Shown here: positions 1-8,544 of the stretch, piece by piece | Layout: every line of letters begins with the position of its first letter | How positions within the stretch are numbered: the first letter of the stretch is position 1 | NCBI GenBank assembly: GCA_946480465.1 | Contig: CAMLJY010000146.1 | Coordinates: 1 to 8,686, forward strand | Direction: 5' to 3' | DNA length: 8,686 nt | From: an uncultured Burkholderiales bacterium | GTDB taxonomy: Bacteria > Pseudomonadota > Gammaproteobacteria > Burkholderiales > Burkholderiaceae | The notes under the pieces: generated by a model | What the model was told of the DNA's origin: nothing | The model's input: the letters and a program-made list of their open reading frames with translations, nothing else | Database searches by the model: none | Position numbers and translations under genes: made by a program

Positions 1-54
1 TGGTGCTGGTGCTGGTGCTGGTGCTGGTGCTGGTGCTGGTGCTGGTGCTGGTGC
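1..54 (+). repeat. Nine exact tandem copies of TGGTGC, encoding (Ala-Pro)9 in gspB
   Basis: Positions 1-54 are nine perfect copies of the hexamer TGGTGC. The tract touches the window edge, so the true copy number may be larger. Read on the minus strand in the gspB frame it gives GCA CCA codons, an Ala-Pro pair per unit. The neighbouring linker is also rich in Ala and Pro but uses mixed codons; only this part is a uniform microsatellite. Because the unit is six bases, gain or loss of copies would change linker length without shifting the frame. Confidence 0.95.
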
Positions 55-522
55 GAGAGCGGCGGCCGGACGTGCCGGCACGGCGGGAACGGGTGTTGGC
101 GCGGCGGGCGCGGCTGGCGCCGCTGCCGTGACCGCGGCGCGTGCTGGTGGGGCCGAAGGGGCGGTGGGGCCCGCCGCAGGCGTGGGTGCGGCAGGCGCTG
201 CGGGTGCGGCCGGCGCCGTGGCCAAGGAAGCCGCGCGAAGCGCCGGCGCCGCCGCCACCGGAGCCGCGGAGGCCACCGGGACCGGCCCGGCCGCCCGCGC
301 GGCGCCACCGTGGCCGGTGGGCGGCCGTGCCACCCACCACGCGATGCCGCCGCCGATCGCCAGCATCACGATCCCAACGCCCGAAAGCAGCGGCCATGGC
401 ACCGCCGGCCGTACCGGCGGCGCAGGGGCGGCACCGGCCAGGGGCGGCGTGGTCAGGCCGGGCACGGTGCCGCGGGCGCGTTCGGCCTCGGCGCGGCGCA
501 GCGCATCGAGCACGTAGGACAT
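1..522 (-). CDS. gspB: Type II secretion assembly protein GspB (ExeB-like), N-terminal part, cut by window edge
   Basis: GspB partners the ATPase GspA in the inner membrane and helps the type II secretion secretin assemble through the peptidoglycan. The 174 residues visible have no stop codon. They begin with MSYVLDALRRAEAERARG, the typical GspB N-terminus. A hydrophobic segment at about residues 44-64 (from PWPLLSGVG to AWWVA) is the single membrane anchor. After it, from about residue 66 to the edge, comes a long Ala/Pro/Val-rich periplasmic linker ending in nine Ala-Pro pairs. The conserved C-terminal GspB domain must lie to the left of the window. The start codon overlaps the gspA stop by one base (TGATG) and has an AGGAG ribosome site five bases upstream, so the two genes are almost certainly one operon. 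The identification rests on the N-terminus, the anchor and the neighbour; the C-terminal domain was not seen. Confidence 0.88.
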   Translation of the reverse strand, partial: MSYVLDALRRAEAERARGTVPGLTTPPLAGAAPAPPVRPAVPWPLLSGVGIVMLAIGGGIAWWVARPPTGHGGAARAAGPVPVASAAPVAAAPALRAASLATAPAAPAAPAAPTPAAGPTAPSAPPARAAVTAAAPAAPAAPTPVPAVPARPAAALAPAPAPAPAPAPAPAPAP

Positions 523-2252
523 CAGGGCTCCTGGATCAAGTGCGGTTCGGGCACGCCGGCGGCGCGGTTCCACTGCATCAGCGTCAGCGGGCCGGCGCGG
601 CCGTCCGGCGCCAGGCCCTGCGCGCGCTGGAAGGCGGCAATGCGCTGCCGCACCCGCGGCAGGGCGGGGCTGGAGGCGGCCGGGGCGGTCGCCGCGGATG
701 CCGCGGCATCCGGTCCGGCACCGGCCAGGCGCGCCGCCAGCCAGCGCGCCTGGGTCTCGGCGTCGGCATCGGCCGGCGCGTCGGGTGGCTGCCGCCACAT
801 GGTCGCGAAGTCGCCGCGCCAGTGGGCTGCCAGCTCCGGCAGCGGCACGGCCACCGGCGCGCCCGGTCCCAGCTGCAGCAGCGCCCTGTCGCGCGACAGC
901 CCGCGCAGCAGCACCGGAACCGGCCTGCTGCCGCGTACTTCGAGCGTCATCAGTCCCGGCCGGTCGAGCTGGCGGACCTGCGCCAGCGTCATCGCCGTGC
1001 TGCGGTGGCAGCGCAGCGGCTGGCCAGGCCCGCACGGGTCGTCAGCCACCGCGACGCCGGGCCACAACGCGGCCAGCGCGCGCCAGGCGGCGGTGGTGTC
1101 GGTGCCCAGCGCGGGCAGCCGCTCGGCCAGCGCGGGCGCGCCCGCTGCCGCGGGGGCGGGCAGCTGGGGCAAGGTGATGGTGGCCGTCGCAGGCGCCGAG
1201 GCGGCGGCGCTGCGCGGCGTGCTGCCCGGCGCACCGCTGGCGGCTGCGGCCGCGGCCGCGTCTGCGGCCAAGCGTGGCTTCCCCGGCCATTGCGAGGCCG
1301 CGGCCCACATCGCCGCGCCGACCACCAGCCCCACCACGCCCGCCACGCCGGCGAGCAGCACGGGCTGGTGGCGTGCTGCCGGGCGCGGCGCGGGGGGCGC
1401 GCTGCCGGGCGTCATCCGGCCCGCCTTCCGGAGCGTCTGCCCGAACACCTCGCGCGCCGCCTGATCCACCGTCGCGCCGTCCACGCGTTCCTTGTCGTGG
1501 CCCCAGGCACCCAGCAGCGCGCGGTCGGCCAGCAGGTTGATGCGGCGCGGCACGCCGCCGGACAGCGCATGCAGCCGCTTCAGCGCCGGCGCGTCGAAGG
1601 GCAGGGCGCCGGCCAGCCCGGCCACCGCGAGGCGGTGCCGCACGTAGGCCACGGTCTCGTCCATGGACAAGGCTTCCAGGTGATAGCGCGCGATCACCCG
1701 CTGCGCCAGCGCGGCCAGCGGCGGCTCGGCCAGCATCGCGCGCAGCTCGGGCTGGCCGATCAGGATGATCTGCAGCAGCTTGCGCTCGTGCGTCTCCAGG
1801 TTGGTCAACAGGCGCAGCTGCTCCAGCAGGTCGGCCGACAGGTTCTGCGCCTCGTCGACGATCAGCACGTTGTTGCGGCCTTCGGCGTGGGCGCGCAGCA
1901 GGAAGGCGTTCAGCGGGTCCAGGCAGTCCTTCACCGTGGCCTGCGCGGCCGGCGGCAGGCCGCCGACGCCGAATTCGTCGCACACCGAGTGCAGCAGCTC
2001 CACCGCGCTGAGCCGGGGGTTGAAGATGTAGGCGACGTTGCAGTGCGCCGGCATGCGGTCGAGGAAGGCGCGGCAGACGGTGGTCTTGCCGGCACCGATC
2101 TCGCCGGTCAGCAGCACGAAGCCGCCGCCGCCCTGCAGGCCGTACAGCAGGTGCGCCAGCGCCTCGCGGTGGCGCTCGCTCATGAACAGGAAACGGGGAT
2201 CGGGCGCGATCGAGAACGGCTCGCGGGCCAGCCCGAAGCGTTGGGCGTACAT
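522..2252 (-). CDS. gspA: Type II secretion ATPase GspA (ExeA), AAA+ with C39-like and peptidoglycan-binding domains
   Basis: GspA is a membrane-bound AAA+ ATPase that binds peptidoglycan and, with GspB, helps the type II secretin reach the outer membrane. In this 576-residue protein the N-terminal motif is MYAQRFGLAREPFSIAPDP. Walker A is GEIGAGKTT at 50-58, Walker B is VLIVDEA at 129-135, and a sensor-2-like GGVPRRIN lies at about 232-239. A single membrane segment spans about 297-318, followed by an Ala/Pro-rich linker. Residues about 388-490 resemble the inactive C39-peptidase-like region of the family (C407, C415, RPGLMTLEV, then WRGDFATMWR). The C-terminus at about 500-567 is a peptidoglycan-binding fold with the typical FQRAQGL-DGRAGPLTL pattern. 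I chose the start at 2252 because family members begin with MY; an in-frame ATG at 2264 adds four residues and has a weak GGTGAG upstream. The gene overlaps gspB by one base. The call is firm; the start is less so. Confidence 0.93.
   Translation of the reverse strand: MYAQRFGLAREPFSIAPDPRFLFMSERHREALAHLLYGLQGGGGFVLLTGEIGAGKTTVCRAFLDRMPAHCNVAYIFNPRLSAVELLHSVCDEFGVGGLPPAAQATVKDCLDPLNAFLLRAHAEGRNNVLIVDEAQNLSADLLEQLRLLTNLETHERKLLQIILIGQPELRAMLAEPPLAALAQRVIARYHLEALSMDETVAYVRHRLAVAGLAGALPFDAPALKRLHALSGGVPRRINLLADRALLGAWGHDKERVDGATVDQAAREVFGQTLRKAGRMTPGSAPPAPRPAARHQPVLLAGVAGVVGLVVGAAMWAAASQWPGKPRLAADAAAAAAASGAPGSTPRSAAASAPATATITLPQLPAPAAAGAPALAERLPALGTDTTAAWRALAALWPGVAVADDPCGPGQPLRCHRSTAMTLAQVRQLDRPGLMTLEVRGSRPVPVLLRGLSRDRALLQLGPGAPVAVPLPELAAHWRGDFATMWRQPPDAPADADAETQARWLAARLAGAGPDAAASAATAPAASSPALPRVRQRIAAFQRAQGLAPDGRAGPLTLMQWNRAAGVPEPHLIQEP
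528..532 (-). promoter_or_regulatory. Ribosome binding site of gspB
   Basis: The minus strand reads AGGAG, then the five bases CCCTG, then ATG. It lies inside the last codons of gspA. This fixes the gspB start at 522 and supports coupled translation of the pair. Confidence 0.7.
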
Positions 2253-2382
2253 CGGGGCGAGCATAACGGCCGGTGCTCACCCGCCCGGTGGGCGGCACGA
2301 TGCCGCTGCCGCTGGATCATCGAGTGCTGCCGCGCCATCGATCGCGTGTTCGCGCCTTGACATTCCGAACACCTCTCTGATT

Positions 2383-2844
2383 TCAGAAGTTTTGAATGAA
2401 TCCCAGTTCGACGGATGCGCATGGCGATTCATCACCCACCAGCAGATCGGCAGAAGAGAACTCGGTGCCGTCGCACTTGAATGCGGACACCTGCTGCCGA
2501 CCCCTCGTTCTGGTCTGGGTCAAGTTGCAGGCTGCTTGCTTCAATGAAGTGTCATAGACCTTGACGATTTCACGGGCTGGGGCGCGGCTTGAGTAAGACA
2601 CCACAACGAACGGCGAACTCTCACCGTCGCGGCCTTGCCAGCGATAGATCGGCGCGGTGCATTCTTGAATGATCGGCAGTTGCTTGATGGAGGTGGGCAC
2701 GCCGAAGAAATAGGCGACGGAGCCCTTTCGGACGTTGGATGCTTCGAACAAGGTCCAGGCGCCCACATTGAGCGCGACAGCGGCAGCGAGGGGCAGCACG
2801 GCAACGGCCCCGATCGCCAGCCGTGACTTCGAGGAACTACCCAT
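2383..2844 (-). CDS. Unrecognised membrane-anchored protein with four cysteines, lower GC than neighbours
   Basis: I do not recognise this 153-residue protein. It starts MGSSSKSRLAIGAVAVLPLA, with one hydrophobic segment at about residues 8-30 that could be a membrane anchor or an uncleaved signal. The remaining 120 or so residues are hydrophilic and contain four cysteines (62, 106, 124, 142), which fits an exported domain with up to two disulfides, but this is inference. The codon pattern looks natural: it has Phe, Tyr, Ile and Lys in places where the shadow frames of this window have only Arg, Ala and Pro. GC is about 59 % over 2401-2760, against 75-80 % in sampled lines of the activator. 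I took the ATG at 2844, just before the hydrophobic segment; the frame stays open to an ATG at 3003, but those 53 extra residues look non-coding. No ribosome site is clear at 2844. It lies upstream of gspA on the same strand, 130 bases away. Confidence 0.62.
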   Translation of the reverse strand: MGSSSKSRLAIGAVAVLPLAAAVALNVGAWTLFEASNVRKGSVAYFFGVPTSIKQLPIIQECTAPIYRWQGRDGESSPFVVVSYSSRAPAREIVKVYDTSLKQAACNLTQTRTRGRQQVSAFKCDGTEFSSADLLVGDESPCASVELGFIQNF

Positions 2845-3115
2845 GCGCAGGACGGTGGTGACGGGAAGGACGTGTGGCAGGCGGGAGAGTCGCCATTCTC
2901 TGCTCTCGGTGGGGCTGATGCGGCGAACTGCAGCGCTGCAACGCGCGCCCGTTGGGTGGTCTTGAAGGCGGGGACTCTTGTCGTGCCTGCCGTCCCATTT
3001 CAATCAATGCGGCCGCTTTCACATGCCGCGGGCGCGGCATGGTCGGGTGGCAACGGCGCATGCAATCGGCACGGTCCACGGGGCCGTTGGCATGCCAGCA
3101 CGGTAGAGTTCCCTG
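2845..3115. promoter_or_regulatory. Divergent intergenic region with three perfect palindromes
   Basis: These 271 bases separate the minus-strand small gene from the plus-strand activator, so they should carry promoters for both. I found no convincing -35/-10 pair and no -24/-12 sigma-54 element on either strand. The region does hold three perfect dyads: TGCAGCGCTGCA at 2929-2940, a 9-base-arm dyad at 3022-3041, and TGGCATGCCA at 3088-3097. The last ends 18 bases before the activator start. The grouping suggests an operator region, possibly for autoregulation, but this is inference. Confidence 0.45.
3022..3041. promoter_or_regulatory. Perfect inverted repeat, 9-base arms with GG between
   Basis: The left arm CATGCCGCG (3022-3030) and right arm CGCGGCATG (3033-3041) are exact reverse complements around a central GG. 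The symmetry stops at 3021/3042. A two-base centre favours a protein-binding dyad over a hairpin, and no T-run follows on either strand. It is a candidate operator between two divergent genes; its binding protein is unknown. Confidence 0.5.
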
Positions 3116-4657
<1,542 letters not shown>

Positions 4658-4663
4658 CGGACG

Positions 4664-4680
4664 GCCAGCGCGGCGCTGGC
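4664..4680 (+). terminator. Hairpin just after the activator stop codon, possible terminator
   Basis: GCCAGCGC (4664-4671) and GCGCTGGC (4673-4680) are exact reverse complements around one G, and the stem begins seven bases after the activator stop. It could halt transcription of the activator, and perhaps of the opposing operon too. No T-run follows, so it is not a classic intrinsic terminator. Confidence 0.4.
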
Positions 4681-4695
4681 TGCGGTGGGCACCGG

Positions 4696-4719
4696 TGGTC
4701 GTGGTCATGGTCGTGGTCG
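4696..4719 (+). repeat. Four tandem TGGTCR hexamers in the convergent gap
   Basis: The four units are TGGTCG, TGGTCA, TGGTCG and TGGTCG, followed by a partial TGGCG. They lie between two convergent stop codons and so are probably non-coding. On the minus strand one frame would read His-Asp repeats, but nothing else supports a gene there. Confidence 0.75.
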
Positions 4720-4720
4720 T

Positions 4721-4758
4721 GGCGCGGCGGGCGGGCGGATGTGCGCATCGGCCGCGCC
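4721..4758 (-). terminator. Imperfect hairpin downstream of the sugar-uptake operon, possible terminator
   Basis: GGCGCGGC (4721-4728) pairs exactly with GCCGCGCC (4751-4758), and inside the loop GATG (4738-4741) pairs with CATC (4746-4749). It lies 16 bases past the stop of the glycosidase-like gene, where a terminator would be expected. There is no T-run, and GC-rich DNA forms such pairs easily by chance, so this is tentative. Confidence 0.3.
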
Positions 4759-4774
4759 GCGGCGCCTGGCGTCG

Positions 4775-7723
4775 TCATGGCAGCGCCAGCATGAACTGGC
4801 GGGCGCCGTCCGGCACGCGGTGCAGGCGGCCGCCCCAGGCCAGCCACAGGCCGCCCGGCGGCGTGCGCAGGCCGGCGCCGATGTCCAGCCGCAGCGTCCG
4901 CTCATCCGCTTTCTTCAGGTGATAGGACAAGCGGCCGTGCGCGGTGCCCAGCCCTTCGATGCCGACCGGACCCGCGGCCAGCCACGCGGCCGGCACGCCG
5001 GCGGCCAGCACCAGGGCGCCATCGCTGTCGCGCTCGTGGGCCAGCAGGTCGAGCGCGGAGCGGATGTAGTCCGACGAGATCCAGGCGTGCGGCATGTCGC
5101 CGATGAAGCGCGGCTCGCGTTCGACGCGGCCGACCACCTCGGCCCACTGGTTCCAGCCGGCCGGGCGCTGGTCGGCGTGGAAGAAGTCCAGCATCGCGCG
5201 CGCCCGGTCGGCATGGCCCAGGCGCAGCAGCGCCGACACCGAGCGCAGCTCGTAGGGCGTGTAGTCGGCCCAGTCGCTGCGCTGGCGGCGGCTGGCCACC
5301 TCGGACCAGTAGCGGTCCCAGGTGGCGTCCAGCACCGCGCGCGGCACCAGGTCTTCGGCGCCGGCGGGGCTGAAGATCAAGGTGCTGGAACTGGGGTCGA
5401 AGTCGCCCAGCTCGGCCGCGCCGGGAAGGTGCGGGATGCGGTGCCGGGCCATCACCGCGGCCAGCGAGGCGCCGAGGTCGCGGCGGAACTCGTCGTGCTG
5501 GCGTTGCAGCTCGGCGGCGCGCGCGCCATGGCCGCTCACTTCGGCCAGCAGCACCGCATCGCGCCAGCCGGCCAGGGCCCAGAAATTGTCCCAGTAGCTG
5601 TGCATGGGCTTGGCCGAGTAGCCCTCGTGGCTGATGGAGGCCGGCATCATCCCGAAGAAGCCCGGCGGGCCCGGCTTGCGTTCGGACTGGCGCAGCGTCT
5701 CCATGTAGCGGGCCGCCGCATCCACCATCGGCCACAGCTCGGCCACCAGCGCGCGGTCCTGTGTGTGCCGCCACAGCTCGGCCACCGCATGGATGAACTG
5801 GCCGTGGCTGTCGTTCTCGGCCACCGGGTCGGCGCCGCGGCGGTCGACGCAGCAGGGCACCTTGCCGTTGGCGAACAGGAAGCCGGCGTACCAGCGCACG
5901 AAGTCGCGCGCGGCGTCCGCCTCGCCCAGGCGCAAGAGGCCGGCGACCATCATCGCGCCGTCGCGCACCCAGCTTCGGGCATAGCTGCGCGTGCCGGGCT
6001 GCAGCGCCGGGCCGTCGCGCGACAGCAGCATGTGGGCCAGCGCGCTGCGCAGCGAGTCCTGCAGCGGCTTGGCCTCGGGCGGCAGCGTGAAGCGCACGCG
6101 GTTCAGGCGCTCGCGCCAGTGGGCGGCGATGGCGTCGAAGCGGGCGTCGACGTCGGCGGACGTGGCCGCCGCCGGCGCCTTGTCGCCGAGCGGCAGCAGC
6201 AGGTGCACCGTGCGGCGCTCGCCCGGCTCCAGCGTCATCGGCCAGGCCAGGCGGGCGCTGCCGAAGCCGCTGTCGTCGGCCAGCGCGCGCAGCGGCGGCG
6301 CGTCGTCCAGCAGCGCATCGGCATCGTCGCCGCGGGCGGCACGCACCTCCGCCGGCGGCTGCACCGTGCGCAGCCAGGGCTGGCCGTCCAGCGCCAGCGT
6401 GGGGCCGTTCCAGGCCAGTTGCCGCACGGGCGCGAAGCCGCCCGGCGTGTTCAGGAACTGCTGCGGCGGGTTCACCTGCCAGGGGCGCAGCGCCAGCGCC
6501 AGCGTGAACTGCTGACGCTCCCAATGCACGTTATGAACCGTGTAGCGCAGCAGCAGCTGCGGCGCTTCGCGCGGGCCGTCGGCCGCGGCTTCGATGCGCA
6601 TCGCCACGCGCGGATGCCGCCACTGCACCACGGGCAGCGGCAGGTGGTCGTCCACCAGGCCGTTCGTGCGCTGCACCTCGGCCCAGCCGATCAGCCGGCC
6701 GCCCGCGTCGATCAGCACCGGCTCCAGCGACGGGCCGGCGCGGCGGGGCTCGATGGCGCCGTCCTCCGAGATCAAGGCCGAGCGTGCGGCGCCGCCGTCG
6801 ACGCCCACCAGGGTCCAGTAGTTCTGCTGGCCGTGGAAGGCGCGCGGGAAGGCGCTGGCCGGCGCATGCGCGGCCAGCGTGCGCAGCAGCGCATTGCGGT
6901 CGGGCCAGTCGGCGGGTGATGGCGCGCGCAGCGCTTCGACGCGCGAGCGGCTGGTGACGCGCAGATAACGCGCTTCCTGCTCGGGTAGCCACAGCGCCAC
7001 CGTGCCGCGGCGGCTGGCGCGCAGGGTGTGCAGCCGGCGCCAGCGGCGGCCGTCGTCCGACGCTTCGACGCGCGCCGCGTGCGGCCCGGGGCCGGCCCAG
7101 CGCCAGGTGATGCCGTTGAACTCGGTCGGCCGGCCCAGGTCCAGCGTGGTGGCGCCGGGCGCGTGGCCGAGGCGGGGCTCCACCGCCGGGCCGGGCGGAT
7201 CGAGCCGGTGCAGCGCCAGGCGCTCGAAGCACAGGCGCCCGCGACCGCCTTCGCCGCTGGCGACGACCAGCTCGATCGCGGCGGCGCGCTGGAGCAGCTT
7301 GTCGGCCGTGGGTCCCCAGGCGAACTCGACCTGGCGCTGGCGGATGCGCAAGTCGGTGGGCCGCGCGGGCGGCGTGTAGGCGGGGATGTTGCGCCACCAG
7401 ACGTTGTCGCCGCTGGCGTCGATGAACTTGAGCTGGAACGCGTTCGGCGGCCCCTCGCCCGACAGGCGCAGCGTGAAGGCGTAGTGCGGCGGCAGGACCA
7501 GCGGCAGCGCGCGGCGGGCGACGGCATAGCCGGAGACGCCGGCGAAGTCGTAGCGCAGGCACAGGCTGCCGCGCGGCCCGCGTTCCAGCGACGACCGCAC
7601 CTGGTCGGAGGCCGAGGCCTGCCAGCGGGCGGCGTCGCGGAAGTCGTCCAGCAGCACCGTGTCCGCCGCATGGGCCGTGGCGGTGACGCTCAACATCAGC
7701 GATAGCAAGAGCTGCCGCGTCAT
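4775..7723 (-). CDS. Exported multi-domain (alpha/alpha)6 glycosidase-like protein with discoidin-type domain
   Basis: This 982-residue protein is probably a secreted or periplasmic carbohydrate-active enzyme of unknown specificity. It starts with a signal peptide (MTRQLLLSLMLSVTATAHA, cleavage expected after residue 19). Residues about 20-175 look like a carbohydrate-binding beta-sandwich (VLLDDFRDAARW, LKFIDASGDNVWW). About 185-262 resembles an F5/8-type (discoidin) domain (LDLGRPTEFNGITWRW, YLRVTSRS). About 290-515 is beta-rich, followed at about 530-895 by a six-hairpin catalytic-type domain and a beta tail. Conserved-looking acidic sites in the helical domain are RSWVRDG (583-589), AENDSHGQF (635-643), HEGYSAKPMHSYWDN (699-713) and GDMPHAW (875-881). 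They suggest a catalytic pocket, but I cannot assign the acid and base. The start at 7723 is fixed by the signal peptide and by a 4-base ATGA overlap with the upstream permease gene; the ribosome site is weak, so translation is probably coupled. The frame is open further upstream, but only as a shadow of the permease gene. The context implies glycan breakdown feeding the importer. Confidence 0.85.
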   Translation of the reverse strand: MTRQLLLSLMLSVTATAHAADTVLLDDFRDAARWQASASDQVRSSLERGPRGSLCLRYDFAGVSGYAVARRALPLVLPPHYAFTLRLSGEGPPNAFQLKFIDASGDNVWWRNIPAYTPPARPTDLRIRQRQVEFAWGPTADKLLQRAAAIELVVASGEGGRGRLCFERLALHRLDPPGPAVEPRLGHAPGATTLDLGRPTEFNGITWRWAGPGPHAARVEASDDGRRWRRLHTLRASRRGTVALWLPEQEARYLRVTSRSRVEALRAPSPADWPDRNALLRTLAAHAPASAFPRAFHGQQNYWTLVGVDGGAARSALISEDGAIEPRRAGPSLEPVLIDAGGRLIGWAEVQRTNGLVDDHLPLPVVQWRHPRVAMRIEAAADGPREAPQLLLRYTVHNVHWERQQFTLALALRPWQVNPPQQFLNTPGGFAPVRQLAWNGPTLALDGQPWLRTVQPPAEVRAARGDDADALLDDAPPLRALADDSGFGSARLAWPMTLEPGERRTVHLLLPLGDKAPAAATSADVDARFDAIAAHWRERLNRVRFTLPPEAKPLQDSLRSALAHMLLSRDGPALQPGTRSYARSWVRDGAMMVAGLLRLGEADAARDFVRWYAGFLFANGKVPCCVDRRGADPVAENDSHGQFIHAVAELWRHTQDRALVAELWPMVDAAARYMETLRQSERKPGPPGFFGMMPASISHEGYSAKPMHSYWDNFWALAGWRDAVLLAEVSGHGARAAELQRQHDEFRRDLGASLAAVMARHRIPHLPGAAELGDFDPSSSTLIFSPAGAEDLVPRAVLDATWDRYWSEVASRRQRSDWADYTPYELRSVSALLRLGHADRARAMLDFFHADQRPAGWNQWAEVVGRVEREPRFIGDMPHAWISSDYIRSALDLLAHERDSDGALVLAAGVPAAWLAAGPVGIEGLGTAHGRLSYHLKKADERTLRLDIGAGLRTPPGGLWLAWGGRLHRVPDGARQFMLALP

Positions 7724-8544
7724 TTCACCGATCCCATCAGCAGGCCCTGCATGTAGTGGCGCTGCAGCGCCAGGAACAGCACCAGCACCGGCAGCACCGT
7801 GACGACGGAGCCGGCCATCATCAGCTCGCTGTCCGGCGCGTGCTCGCGCGACAGCGAGGCCAGCGCCACCGGCAAGGTCTGCAGCTGGCCGTCGGTCAGC
7901 ACGATCAGCGGCCACATGAAGTCGTTCCAGCTGCCGAGGAAGCCGAAGAGCGCCAGCGTGACGACCACCGGCTTCAGCAGCGGCAGCACGATCTGGAAGA
8001 AGATGCGCGCCTCGCCGGCGCCGTCGATGCGGGCGGCCTCGATCAGCGCGTCCGGCACGCTGCGCGCGTACTGCCGCACGAGGAAGATGCCGAAGATGCC
8101 GGCCATGCCCGGCACGATCACGCCGGCCCAGGTGTTGACCAGCCCCATGCCCTTGAGCATCAGGAAGAGCGGCATCATCGCCACCTGCCCGGGGATCACC
8201 AGCGCCGCGAGCAAGGCCTTGAAGAGCGGCTCGCGCCCCGGAAAGTGCAGCTTGGCGAAGGCATAGCCGGCCATCACGTTGAACAGCACCGACAGCACGG
8301 TGACGCCGCCGGCGACCACCAGGCTGTTGGCGAAGTAGCGCCCCAGCCCCACCTGCGCGAACAGGTCGCGGTAGTGCTGCAGCGTGGGCGCTTTCGGCAG
8401 CAGCGGCGGCGGGTAGGTGCTGGCCTCGCCGGTGGCCATCAGGCTCACGCTCAGCATCCACAGCAGCGGCCCGAGCGCGAACAGCGCCGCGACCGCGAGC
8501 AGGCCGTTGACGGCCAGGGCCACCGGATTGGACGCGTCTTTCAT
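7720..8544 (-). CDS. Carbohydrate ABC transporter permease, MalG type
   Basis: This is the second inner-membrane permease subunit of a sugar importer of the MalFGK type, which moves sugar delivered by a binding protein into the cytoplasm. The 274 residues are the usual length for MalG-type permeases. There are about six hydrophobic segments: near 10-33, 73-96, 108-129, 138-157, 190-207 and 240-260. The ATPase-contact loop is at 169-192, beginning EAARIDGAGEARIFF and ending LPLLKP, and fits the family EAA signature well. The start at 8544 gives a normal MKDASNPVALAV N-terminus with a GAGGAG ribosome site upstream. A longer reading to 8655 would only copy the end of the preceding gene in another frame. 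The ATG overlaps the preceding stop by four bases (ATGA), and the stop overlaps the next start the same way. The substrate is not readable from this protein. Confidence 0.93.
   Translation of the reverse strand: MKDASNPVALAVNGLLAVAALFALGPLLWMLSVSLMATGEASTYPPPLLPKAPTLQHYRDLFAQVGLGRYFANSLVVAGGVTVLSVLFNVMAGYAFAKLHFPGREPLFKALLAALVIPGQVAMMPLFLMLKGMGLVNTWAGVIVPGMAGIFGIFLVRQYARSVPDALIEAARIDGAGEARIFFQIVLPLLKPVVVTLALFGFLGSWNDFMWPLIVLTDGQLQTLPVALASLSREHAPDSELMMAGSVVTVLPVLVLFLALQRHYMQGLLMGSVK

Noticed and set aside
1..54. The tandem hexamers as a CRISPR array or an iteron origin
   Set aside because: There are no spacers, the unit is six bases, and the tract is in frame inside a coding sequence.
141..2360. 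A 739-codon plus-strand open frame opposite gspA
   Set aside because: It is antisense to a clear GspA, has an Arg/Gln/Ala-rich composition with no recognisable motif, and is expected because stop codons are rare in DNA of this GC content.
2357..2362. TTGACA on the plus strand as a -35 promoter box
   Set aside because: No acceptable -10 box lies 16-18 bases downstream, and it points into the 3' end of a minus-strand gene.
2376..2387. TCTGA-TT-TCAGA inverted repeat at the end of the small gene as a terminator
   Set aside because: The stem is only five base pairs with a two-base loop, overlaps the stop codon, and has no T-run after it on the minus strand.
4685..6919. A 744-codon plus-strand open frame opposite the glycosidase-like gene
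   Set aside because: It is a compositional shadow: low complexity (Gln/Arg/Ala/Gly/His), no domain motif, and opposite a strand with convincing domains.
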